From Bacteroidales bacterium (lineage in GTDB: Bacteria > Bacteroidota > Bacteroidia > Bacteroidales > WCHB1-69): DNA of 12,911 bases. The notes below the pieces were generated by a model. The model was not told the origin of the DNA. It searched no databases and saw nothing but the letters and a program-made list of their open reading frames with translations. The translations under genes and the position numbers were made by a program. The stretch covers positions 1 through 12,911 of the forward strand of contig JAQUGA010000052.1 in the NCBI GenBank assembly GCA_028684405.1, written 5' to 3'. Shown here in pieces: positions 1 to 6,573 of this stretch (its first letter is position 1; each line of letters opens with the position of its first letter).

Positions 1-1091
1 AACCCCTATTCAACATCCATTTGAATGTTGATTATCCATTTAACCTCAACGGAATTTTATACTTTCCTAAAGCTCGAAAAACCATTGAAGTACAAAAAGA
101 GAAAATCCATTTATATTCCAACCAAGTATATATTACCGACCAACTTGAAGGAATTGTTCCCGACTTTTTAACGCTTCTTCATGGAGTTATTGATTCTCCC
201 GACATCCCCTTAAATGTTTCCAGAAGTTATTTGCAAAGCGATAGCAATGTGAAGAAAATTTCGGGACATATTAGCAAAAAAGTAGCGGACAAACTGGAAG
301 AGATGTTTAAAAACAATCGCGAAGATTTTGAATCTAAATGGGATGACATCAGCGTTTTCATAAAATATGGTATGATTACCGATGAGAAGTTTTATGAAAG
401 AGCCAGTAAATTCATGTTGTTTAAAAACATTGATGGAAAATATTTCACCAGCGAAGAGTACCAAAAACACATTGAAGTTTTGCAAAAAGACAAAGACGAA
501 ACGCTCGTTTATCTATACAGCAATGACATAGATGCTCAAGACAGCTACATAAAAAATGCGAAAGACAGAGGCTATGACATTTTGCTAATGGATGGTATTT
601 TAGACAATCACTTTATCAACCATATTGAAAGCAAACTGGAGAAAACTCGCTTTTCGAGAGTAGACTCCGATATTATCGACAAATTAATTGAAAAAGGAGA
701 AGATTTGCCTTCCAAATTATCGGAAGATGACATTAAGAAAGCGAAAGAGGTTTTCGGAAAACAAATTGACGAAAAATTATTTCAAGTGACTTCCGAAAAC
801 ATGAGCGAAACCGATATGCCTGTTGTCATCACTCAAACCGAATTTATGCGTCGCTGGAAAGACATGCAAAGCATGAGCGGACAAAAATCGTTTATGCCCG
901 AAATGGACAACTACAATCTGGTGGTAAACACCAACCATCCTTTGGTGGAAATGATTGTAAATGAAGCTGATGAAGAACGTCAAAGCAAACTCACTAAGCA
1001 AATTGTAGATTTAGCTCTTTTGTCGCAAAATATTTTAAAAGGCAAAAGTCTGACAGAATTTGTTCAACGCAGCATTGACTTAATTAAATAG
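1..1091 (+). CDS. htpG: Molecular chaperone HtpG (bacterial Hsp90), C-terminal part, 5' truncated
   Basis: The reading frame is open from base 3 and continues off the left edge; about 362 residues remain, against roughly 620-640 for a full HtpG. HtpG is a cytosolic, ATP-driven homodimeric chaperone that remodels late folding intermediates. The visible part opens with the middle-domain segment PLFNIHLNVDYPFNL and the following ILYFP. It then has SPDIPLNVSRSYLQ (about residues 65-78), whose arginine is the conserved ATP-contacting residue of the Hsp90 middle-domain catalytic loop. The C-terminal dimerisation domain fills the last 120 or so residues and ends near ALLSQNILKGKSLTEFVQRS, as in E. 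coli HtpG. The N-terminal GHKL ATPase domain lies outside the window. No terminator follows, and the next gene appears to have its own promoter. Family assignment is secure. Confidence 0.96.
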   Translation, partial: PLFNIHLNVDYPFNLNGILYFPKARKTIEVQKEKIHLYSNQVYITDQLEGIVPDFLTLLHGVIDSPDIPLNVSRSYLQSDSNVKKISGHISKKVADKLEEMFKNNREDFESKWDDISVFIKYGMITDEKFYERASKFMLFKNIDGKYFTSEEYQKHIEVLQKDKDETLVYLYSNDIDAQDSYIKNAKDRGYDILLMDGILDNHFINHIESKLEKTRFSRVDSDIIDKLIEKGEDLPSKLSEDDIKKAKEVFGKQIDEKLFQVTSENMSETDMPVVITQTEFMRRWKDMQSMSGQKSFMPEMDNYNLVVNTNHPLVEMIVNEADEERQSKLTKQIVDLALLSQNILKGKSLTEFVQRSIDLIK

Positions 1092-1109
1092 ATTTCTATT
1101 TAAAAAGTT

Positions 1110-1117
1110 TATATTTG
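1110..1117 (+). promoter_or_regulatory. Possible Bacteroidota -7 element upstream of the TylF-like gene
   Basis: TATATTTG matches the Bacteroidota/Flavobacterium -7 consensus TAnnTTTG exactly and lies 39 bases before the preferred ATG at 1157. I see no TTG or TTTG at the expected 17-23 bases upstream, so the call is weak. If it is real, transcription would begin around 1123, which rules out the TTG start at 1115 and supports the ATG at 1157. Confidence 0.35.
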
Positions 1118-1156
1118 CGGAGACAAAGCTCACAAACAACTTTTACAAAAACCTTC

Positions 1157-1912
1157 ATGAAAAAATTACTTTTAAAAATCATCAAAAAACTGGGATATTC
1201 GATTACTAAAAACTCAGACTTATATCCAGACATGAACGAAAAGGAGTTTTGGGAAATATACTCATTATGTAGTCCTTACACTATGACATCGGTGGAAAGA
1301 ATGTATTCTTTGTACAATTCTGTTGACTATATTTTGACAAACAACATTGAAGGTGACTTTGTAGAATGTGGTGTTTGGAGAGGCGGAAGTGCTATGTTGA
1401 TGGCAAAAATGCTTTCGAACCGGAATATTGTGGATAGAAAGGTATATCTATATGACACTTTTGAAGGAATGGCCGAACCATCCATCCACGATTTAGCATA
1501 CAATGGAGAGAATGCCAGCACGCAATTGGCCAACAACGTGAATGATAAAGAAAACACAGTTTGGTGTTTAGCCGATTTAAACGATGTGAAAAACAATCTA
1601 AAAAAGAGTGGCTTTTCGGAAAACAACTTAATTTTTATTAAAGGGAAAATCGAAGATACAGTGCCATCAAATATGCCCGAAAATAAAATTGCACTGCTTC
1701 GATTGGACACCGATTGGTATGAATCGACAAAACACGAACTGATTTATCTGTTTCCAAAACTAATCGAAAACGGAGTGTTAATCATCGATGATTATGGGCA
1801 TTGGCAAGGTTGCAGAAAAGCGGTTGATGAATATATTAAAGAACAAAAATTACCAATCCTTTTAAACAGAATTGACTATACAGGAAGGGTTGCCATAAAA
1901 AACTTCAACTAA
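1157..1912 (+). CDS. TylF/MycF-family SAM-dependent O-methyltransferase (macrocin O-methyltransferase-like)
   Basis: A 251-residue class I methyltransferase of the TylF family, whose known members O-methylate sugar hydroxyls using SAM and Mg2+. Visible motifs: the SAM-binding strand-loop GDFVECGVWRGGSAM; VYLYDTFEGM after the second strand; LLRLDTDWYEST; and IIDDYGHWQGCRKAVDEY, which carries the paired aspartates expected to bind the metal. The frame is open back to a TTG at 1115, but the extra 14 residues are low in hydrophobics and cover the putative -7 element, so the ATG at 1157 (MKKLLLKIIKKLGYS) is preferred. A strong hairpin closes the gene downstream. Next to glycosyltransferases, the likely substrate is a sugar of a surface glycan rather than an antibiotic; that is inference. 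The exact substrate is unknown. Confidence 0.85.
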   Translation: MKKLLLKIIKKLGYSITKNSDLYPDMNEKEFWEIYSLCSPYTMTSVERMYSLYNSVDYILTNNIEGDFVECGVWRGGSAMLMAKMLSNRNIVDRKVYLYDTFEGMAEPSIHDLAYNGENASTQLANNVNDKENTVWCLADLNDVKNNLKKSGFSENNLIFIKGKIEDTVPSNMPENKIALLRLDTDWYESTKHELIYLFPKLIENGVLIIDDYGHWQGCRKAVDEYIKEQKLPILLNRIDYTGRVAIKNFN

Positions 1913-1944
1913 CAGCCGTCCATCAAAAACGATGCTGAAATGCG

Positions 1945-1983
1945 AATAAAGCCTTTGTTATAATTTCCAACAAAGGCTTTATT
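1945..1983 (+). terminator. Strong hairpin terminator after the TylF-like gene
   Basis: A perfect 15-bp inverted repeat: AATAAAGCCTTTGTT (1945-1959) pairs with AACAAAGGCTTTATT (1969-1983) around a 9-base loop. The arm starts with A-rich and ends with T-rich sequence, so the T run of the right arm doubles as the U-tract. It lies 32 bases past the stop codon and before the next promoter, separating the methyltransferase from the glycosyltransferase unit. The symmetry means it could work in both directions. Confidence 0.85.
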
Positions 1984-2024
1984 TATTGCACATATTAAAT
2001 ATTAAAAACATGCAATTTCCTATC

Positions 2025-2056
2025 TTTGATAGTTTGAAAGCTTTTTTGTACTTTTG
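2025..2056 (+). promoter_or_regulatory. Bacteroidota-type promoter for the glycosyltransferase unit
   Basis: TTTG at 2025-2028 and TACTTTTG at 2049-2056 (exact TAnnTTTG), spaced by 20 bases, within the 17-23 range known for Flavobacterium promoters. The ATG at 2071 lies 14 bases beyond the -7 element, so the leader would be very short. The site sits just past the terminator at 1945-1983, as expected for a fresh transcription unit. A second TTTG at 2033-2036 is too close to be the -33 box. Confidence 0.65.
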
Positions 2057-2070
2057 ACAAAAAAAGAGCC

Positions 2071-2991
2071 ATGCTTAATACTGCTGTATTATTTATCATA
2101 TTCAACCGACCAGAAACAACACAGAGGGTATTTGATGTGATTAAAAGCGTAAAGCCAAAAAGACTCTATATTACAGCTGATGGACCTCGCAAGAATAATG
2201 AAAACGACCAAATCAATAGCAAAAAATGCCGTTCTATCATTGACCAAATAGATTGGGAATGTGAGTTAAAAACTCTGTTTCGGGAAGAAAATTTAGGTTG
2301 TAGAAATGCTGTGAGCGACGCCATTACATGGTTTTTTAATCAAGAAGAACAAGGCATTGTACTAGAAGATGACTGTTTGCCACATCCCAGCTTTTTTCAA
2401 TACTGCGAGGAGTTGCTAGAGAAATATAAAGAGACTCCCGAAATCATGCTTATCAGTGGTGATAATTTTCAAAATGGCATAAAAAGAGGCGATGCTAGTT
2501 ATTATTTTTCCAGATACAATCACATTTGGGGATGGGCTTCATGGCGGAGAGCATGGGAAAAATATGATGTCAACATGGAATCATTTCCTCAGAAAAAAGA
2601 AGAAAATTTTATTCAGCATGTATTTAAACAACGCAAAATCCAAAAATACTGGATGAAACGCTTTCAAAAATCATACGACAAAAAAATTGACACTTGGGAT
2701 TATCAATGGATGTATACCATATTGAGTCATCAGGGAGTCATCATTTTACCAAATATAAATTTGATTTCTAATGTCGGTTTTGGGGAACAAAGCACTCACA
2801 CAGCCAAAGCCAATAAGCGACTTGCAAATCTTCCGGTGAAGGAAATGAAACTTCCTCTTACCCACCCTTCCGAAATAAAAATAAACGAAATGGCTGATTT
2901 ATATACTTTTAATAGAATTTTTAAACCTCCATTTTTCGAGAGGCTTTTGACGTATATTAACAGCAAATGGCAAAAGTGGCAAAAGATTTAA
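2071..2991 (+). CDS. GT-A fold glycosyltransferase (family 2-like / HlpA-type nucleotide-diphospho-sugar transferase)
   Basis: A 306-residue cytosolic protein resembling proteins annotated as glycosyltransferase family 2, 'sugar transferase' or 'hemolytic protein HlpA-like'. It begins with a Rossmann-like strand ending in FNRPETT (about residues 11-17), then ITADGPR (34-40), FREENLGCRNAV (70-81), and the metal/nucleotide-sugar signature VLEDDCLPHPSFF (97-109), whose E99-D100-D101 stands where the DxD motif belongs. The tryptophan-rich WGWASWRRAW (153-162) is typical of this group. There is no signal peptide or clear membrane span. First gene of the + strand unit and directly behind a promoter, it probably transfers a sugar during surface-glycan assembly. 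Donor and acceptor cannot be read from the sequence. The HlpA 'hemolysin' label should not be taken as function. Confidence 0.82.
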   Translation: MLNTAVLFIIFNRPETTQRVFDVIKSVKPKRLYITADGPRKNNENDQINSKKCRSIIDQIDWECELKTLFREENLGCRNAVSDAITWFFNQEEQGIVLEDDCLPHPSFFQYCEELLEKYKETPEIMLISGDNFQNGIKRGDASYYFSRYNHIWGWASWRRAWEKYDVNMESFPQKKEENFIQHVFKQRKIQKYWMKRFQKSYDKKIDTWDYQWMYTILSHQGVIILPNINLISNVGFGEQSTHTAKANKRLANLPVKEMKLPLTHPSEIKINEMADLYTFNRIFKPPFFERLLTYINSKWQKWQKI

Positions 2992-3048
2992 ATATAAAAT
3001 AGATAGACTCAAATATTTTGGAACATACTATTCAATCCGTTTAAAAAA

Positions 3049-3765
3049 ATGACATTAAACCAATTATACAAAAAACAGCTTTTCCATCCAAATTTGATAA
3101 GTCTTTTTATCAATCCATTTCTGATGGTACGCTGGTATTTACTTCGGGGAATTAAAAAGTTCGCTCCTGAATTAAAAGGTAAAATCCTGGATTTTGGATG
3201 TGGACAAAAACCATATAAAATGCTTTTTACAAATGCTACTGAATACATTGGAGTAGATATTGAGAATGAAGCTCACAATCATGAAAAAGAAGATGTAGAC
3301 ATTTATTACGATGGAAAAAAACTTCCATTTGACAATGAATCATTTGACAATATCTTCAGTTCAGAAGTTTTAGAACACATTTTTAATCATGAAGAAATTG
3401 TACCTGAACTATTTCGAGTTTTAAAAAAAGGAGGCAAAATCCTCATTACCGTTCCGTTTAGTTGGGAGGAACACGAAACACCATACGACAACTGCCGTTT
3501 TACTCATTTTGGGATAGAACATTTGCTTCAAAAACATGGGTTTACAATTTTAAAATCAGAAAAAACGGGACACTTTTTCGCAGTCATTGCACAATATTTC
3601 ATCAACTATATTAGAACCTTGCTTTATACAAAAAATAAATTTGCAAACTTGTTGATAAACTTTCTATTTATCTTCCCTTTAACTCTAATTTCAATTCCTT
3701 TATGCATCATTGCACCCCGAAGTAATAAATTGTATTTCAACACTGTAATTCTAGCAGAAAGATGA
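3049..3765 (+). CDS. Class I SAM-dependent methyltransferase (Methyltransf_11 type)
   Basis: A 238-residue protein with SAM-binding motif I KILDFGCGQKPYK (about residues 45-57), acidic motif YIGVDIE at the end of the second strand, a FDNIFSSEVLEHI segment (motif post-II/III) and the LKKGGKILITVPF strand typical of the UbiE/Methyltransf_11 group. The C-terminus (about residues 195-225) is strongly hydrophobic (LLINFLFIFPLTLISIPLCII) and may attach the enzyme to the membrane, consistent with a lipid-linked glycan substrate. It begins 57 bases after the preceding glycosyltransferase. Its stop overlaps the next start as ATGA (3762-3765), so the two are probably translationally coupled. I infer methylation of a sugar or glycan intermediate from the neighbours; the fold is clear but the substrate is not. 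Confidence 0.85.
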   Translation: MTLNQLYKKQLFHPNLISLFINPFLMVRWYLLRGIKKFAPELKGKILDFGCGQKPYKMLFTNATEYIGVDIENEAHNHEKEDVDIYYDGKKLPFDNESFDNIFSSEVLEHIFNHEEIVPELFRVLKKGGKILITVPFSWEEHETPYDNCRFTHFGIEHLLQKHGFTILKSEKTGHFFAVIAQYFINYIRTLLYTKNKFANLLINFLFIFPLTLISIPLCIIAPRSNKLYFNTVILAER

Positions 3766-5033
3766 AAGTAGTACTTATCAATACAAGCGATAGCGGTGGC
3801 GGAGCAGCCATTGCCTGCAAGCGACTCATGGAAGCCCTTACTTTAGAAGGCATTGATGTTCGCATGCTCGTAATGACCAAAAAAAGCCAAATAGTACAAA
3901 TTCAGGCTTTTAAAAAGTCGAAATATAATAAATATGCATCGCTTTTTCGATTTATGTATGAGCGTCTCAGTTTTGTTTTTCACGAAAAAGACAAAAGTGT
4001 CCGTTTCGCTTTTTCGCCAGCCAACATTGGTGTTGACATAAGCAATCATCCATGGATAAAAGAAGCAGATATCGTTCATATTCATTGGATTAACGGAGGA
4101 TTTCTATCTTTAAAATCACTCAACAAACTCCTTGAAAAGAAAAAAAACCATGTATTTACTTTTCACGACATGTGGCTTTTCACAGGTGGTTGCCACTATG
4201 CTGGCGATTGCATAAACTATGAAACCCAATGTCATCACTGTCCGTTTTTGAAAAGACCTTCCGAAAATGATTTATCCTCAAAAGTTTGGAATAAAAAAGC
4301 ATCTCTTTTTAAAGAGAAAAAACTAAACATTGTTTGCTGTAGCGAATGGCTGGCAAAAACAGCTCGAAAATCAAGCTTATTGCAAGATGCCAACATTCAA
4401 AATATTCCAAACCCCATCTCATTAATTGAGTTTAAACCCAAAGATAAAACAGAAATCAGAGAAAAGCTACAAATACCTACTAAAGATTTTGTTCTTTTAT
4501 TTGGAGCAGCAAACATTAACGACAAACGGAAGGGCTTTGTCTATTTACTTGATGCTTTAAAAATATTAAAAGAAAAAAATCAAATAAAAACAAAGCTGAC
4601 GATTGCTGTTTTTGGCAAAGCCAAGGACTTTGATCCCAACCAAATCCCTTTTCCTGTAATTAATTTAGGACAAATTAGTAGCCTAGAAAAAATGGCTGAA
4701 GTATACGCCATGGCAGATCTCTTTATTCTACCATCGTTGGAGGACAACTTACCCAACACGGTTATGGAGTCATTGGCTTGTGGCACGCCCGTAGTAGCTT
4801 TCAACATTGGAGGCATTCCTGAAATGGTAGAACATGAAAAAACGGGCATCATTGTCGATAAAGTTTCTGCAGAAACATTGGCAAACGGAATTTTAAAAGC
4901 CATTCAAAGTCCAAATATTAGCCAGTGGAGCTCCAATGCTCGTCGCAAAGTGGAAGAAGAATACAACCAACAAGCAGTTGCCCAAAAATACATCAAGGTA
5001 TACAACAACATTATTGAAACCCATGAAGCCTAA
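3762..5033 (+). CDS. Glycosyltransferase family 4 (GT-B fold), with cysteine cluster
   Basis: A 423-residue GT-B enzyme. The N-terminal domain begins MKVVLINTSDSGGGAA, the glycine-rich acceptor-side loop of GT4 enzymes. IVHIHWINGG (104-113) and HDMWLFTGGCHYAGDC (135-150) follow. The C-terminal domain carries FGAANINDKRKG (248-259) and the nucleotide-sugar site PSLEDNLPNTVMESLACGTPVVAF, with E327/D328 and E336 in the EX7E position. Four cysteines, C144, C150, C157 and C160, form a C-x5-C-x6-C-x2-C cluster in the N-terminal domain. The gene overlaps the methyltransferase by 4 bases and the following GT2 by 11, so it is part of one cotranscribed glycan unit. It acts in the cytosol or at the inner membrane face, probably adding a sugar to a growing lipid-linked oligosaccharide. 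Specificity is unknown. Confidence 0.9.
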   Translation: MKVVLINTSDSGGGAAIACKRLMEALTLEGIDVRMLVMTKKSQIVQIQAFKKSKYNKYASLFRFMYERLSFVFHEKDKSVRFAFSPANIGVDISNHPWIKEADIVHIHWINGGFLSLKSLNKLLEKKKNHVFTFHDMWLFTGGCHYAGDCINYETQCHHCPFLKRPSENDLSSKVWNKKASLFKEKKLNIVCCSEWLAKTARKSSLLQDANIQNIPNPISLIEFKPKDKTEIREKLQIPTKDFVLLFGAANINDKRKGFVYLLDALKILKEKNQIKTKLTIAVFGKAKDFDPNQIPFPVINLGQISSLEKMAEVYAMADLFILPSLEDNLPNTVMESLACGTPVVAFNIGGIPEMVEHEKTGIIVDKVSAETLANGILKAIQSPNISQWSSNARRKVEEEYNQQAVAQKYIKVYNNIIETHEA

Positions 5034-5781
5034 TCCTTTCATTAGTATTATTACCGTTGTTTACAACAGTGATAAATATTTAGAAAAAACCATTCTGAGT
5101 ATTGCGAAACAAAACAGTACTATTGTTGAATACATTATCATTGATGGTGGATCGAAAGACGATACTATAAACATTATTCAAAAACACAAGCAACATATTC
5201 AAAAAAGCATTAGCGAGCCCGACAACGGACTTTATGATGCCATGAATAAGGGACTTGAAATGGCGAGCGGGGAATATGTTTGGTTTATCAATTCGGGGGA
5301 TAAAATATATGACACATCAACCGTTGAATCGATTGCTAAAATTGCTCAAAGTCAAAATTTTCCAGATGTCATTTATGGAGAAACCATAATTATTGATGAA
5401 AACGAACAAGAAATTGGACCACGGCGACTGAAAGTACCTAAAAATCTTAGCTGGAAAAGCTTAATTGACGGTTTGGTTATTTGTCATCAATCCTTTATTG
5501 TAAAACGGAACATTGCTCCAAAATATAATCTAAAATACAAAATTGCAGCCGATTATGACTGGATTTTGAAATGTTTGAAAAACTCAAAAAATGTTTACAA
5601 CTCTAAACTCATTTTATCGCGCTATCTCGACAATGGTTTCTCGAAAAACAATATACCAAAAGCACTTTCGGAACGTTTTGTTATTATGATAAAAAACTAC
5701 GGATTCATAAGAACCACACTAAACCATATTTTGATAAGTTTTCGATTTTTTAGCTTTTTAATTCGCAATAAGCGATTTTAA
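5023..5781 (+). CDS. Glycosyltransferase family 2 (GT-A fold)
   Basis: A 252-residue inverting GT2. Visible in order: FISIITVVYNSDKYL (6-20), YIIIDGGSKDDT (37-48), SEPDNGLYDAMNKGLEMASG (64-83, the signature of this GT2 group), and WFINSGD (87-93), where SGD occupies the DxD position as in WcaA-like enzymes. AADYDWILK follows further on. The start at 5023 (MKPNPF) places the first beta strand at the correct distance. The frame is open back to 4936, but that extension is read out of frame through the GT4 gene and looks nothing like a protein N-terminus. The 11-base overlap with the GT4 stop suggests translational coupling. The last 30 or so residues are basic and aromatic (ILISFRFFSFLIRNKRF) and may dock on the membrane. 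It is the last gene of the glycan unit; the sugar is unknown. Confidence 0.9.
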   Translation: MKPNPFISIITVVYNSDKYLEKTILSIAKQNSTIVEYIIIDGGSKDDTINIIQKHKQHIQKSISEPDNGLYDAMNKGLEMASGEYVWFINSGDKIYDTSTVESIAKIAQSQNFPDVIYGETIIIDENEQEIGPRRLKVPKNLSWKSLIDGLVICHQSFIVKRNIAPKYNLKYKIAADYDWILKCLKNSKNVYNSKLILSRYLDNGFSKNNIPKALSERFVIMIKNYGFIRTTLNHILISFRFFSFLIRNKRF

Positions 5782-5802
5782 AACATTAACTACGTAATAT
5801 TT

Positions 5803-5836
5803 CCCGAATCTCTATTTTTCAAAATAGAAATTCGGG
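5803..5836 (+). other. Long imperfect hairpin between the GT2 and lipoprotein genes
   Basis: CCCGAATCTCTATTTT (5803-5818) is complementary to AAAATAGAAATTCGGG (5821-5836) with one C/A mismatch in 16 positions and a very small loop. No T run follows on the + strand (it is followed by GGAAAAAC), and none on the minus strand either. It is therefore not a textbook intrinsic terminator. It could still end the glycan transcript, protect a 3' end, or be a structured leader of the lipoprotein gene, which starts 26 bases downstream. Confidence 0.6.
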
Positions 5837-5861
5837 GAAAAACAGATAAAACCTGAGAAAA

Positions 5862-6368
5862 ATGAAAAGAAAAACGCTCCTAATCAGCATATTAACAATA
5901 TTATTTGCTTCATGCACGCAAAATAAAACAGAAATTGGACTAGAATATCACGAAGCAATCATCGCTCGCCAAACAGAAGTTCTGGATGCATTTGAGGAAG
6001 CCTTAGATGCCGTCACCGAAGATATAGAAATCTTACAACTCAAGCGAGAGAATGCATTAAACATAACTCGAAAAGCAATAAAAGAGACCGAAAAAATAAA
6101 AATTGTAGAAAATGGAGAGGTTTTAAAAAAAGAATCACTACACTTACTTGAGAGAATTGAAAATATATTATCTGCTAAATTTCAAAATATTGTTGAAATT
6201 AGAGAAGAGTTAAACATAAGGTATAGTGACGAATTAGTCGATGAACTCAACGAAATCATATTAATTTCACACGATCAAATTGATTCGTTGATAATTGAAT
6301 TTAACAAAGCCCAGATTGATTTTGGAAACCAATACCATTTTGAATTAATTGAAGAAATTTATGACTAA
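5862..6368 (+). CDS. Small helical lipoprotein of unknown function
   Basis: A 168-residue protein with a lipoprotein signal peptide: MKRKTLLISILTILFASC, a basic N-terminus, a hydrophobic core, and a lipobox-like FASC with the acylated cysteine at residue 18. The mature part (about 150 residues) is nearly all predicted helix with regular heptad-like hydrophobics and many E/K residues, and no catalytic motif. The opening pattern (EYHEAIIARQTEVLDAF) and length recall the LIC11966 family of small surface proteins common in Bacteroidota; that is a weak resemblance from memory. The residues after the cysteine (TQNKTE) are not rich in acidic residues, so I see no clear surface-export signal. It should reside in the outer membrane or the periplasmic leaflet. 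It follows a hairpin and converges with a tiny membrane-protein gene. I do not recognise a function. Confidence 0.8.
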   Translation: MKRKTLLISILTILFASCTQNKTEIGLEYHEAIIARQTEVLDAFEEALDAVTEDIEILQLKRENALNITRKAIKETEKIKIVENGEVLKKESLHLLERIENILSAKFQNIVEIREELNIRYSDELVDELNEIILISHDQIDSLIIEFNKAQIDFGNQYHFELIEEIYD

Positions 6369-6380
6369 TTTCATCTTGTT

Positions 6381-6476
6381 TTATAAAATCAAATAATATA
6401 CAGCGAAAATTGCTGCCAAGATAATAATGTAAACTACCCATAAATACATACCTTTAACTGATTCTTGCGTTTTCAT
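6381..6476 (-). CDS. Candidate 31-residue single-span membrane protein
   Basis: An ATG-initiated frame of 31 codons plus TAA. The product starts with a polar, charged head (MKTQESVKG) and continues as MYLWVVYIIILAAIFAVYYL plus IL, one clean membrane span rich in aromatic residues, with almost nothing after it. This is the layout of known small regulatory or accessory membrane subunits (for example the CydX, KdpF or CcoS size class), although I see no match to any of them. It converges with the lipoprotein gene, whose stop is 12 bases away, and diverges from the histidinol-phosphatase gene 97 bases away. On the minus strand AGAGAG immediately precedes the ATG. A near-match to the -7 consensus, TAATTTG (one base short), lies at 6524-6530 about 48 bases upstream. 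It is too short for coding statistics, so chance cannot be ruled out. Confidence 0.5.
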   Translation of the reverse strand: MKTQESVKGMYLWVVYIIILAAIFAVYYLIL

Positions 6477-6573
6477 CTCTCTAAATACTTTAATTAATAA
6501 CCGATCTTACTGAATACTGATTACAAATTAGACAATATTTTAAAAATAATAGTTGCCTGAAAAATAAATAAAA

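Noticed and set aside
1115..1156. Upstream TTG start adding 14 residues to the TylF-like protein
   Set aside because: The extension is not protein-like and overlaps a -7 promoter match; the ATG at 1157 gives a normal family length.
1327..1710. 127-residue frame antisense to the TylF-like gene
   Set aside because: It lies fully inside a well-supported gene, its product is compositionally odd and matches no family I know, and it has no promoter of its own.
2071..2991. Calling this gene a hemolysin because of the HlpA label used for relatives
   Set aside because: The sequence shows a GT-A glycosyltransferase pattern with an EDD motif, no signal peptide and no pore-forming features.
4580..4903. 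107-residue frame antisense to the GT4 gene
   Set aside because: It mirrors the conserved C-terminal domain of the GT4 enzyme, where codon bias keeps the opposite strand open.
4936..5022. Upstream start adding 29 residues to the GT2 protein
   Set aside because: The segment is an out-of-frame reading of the GT4 C-terminus, and the ATG at 5023 puts the first GT2 strand at the usual position.
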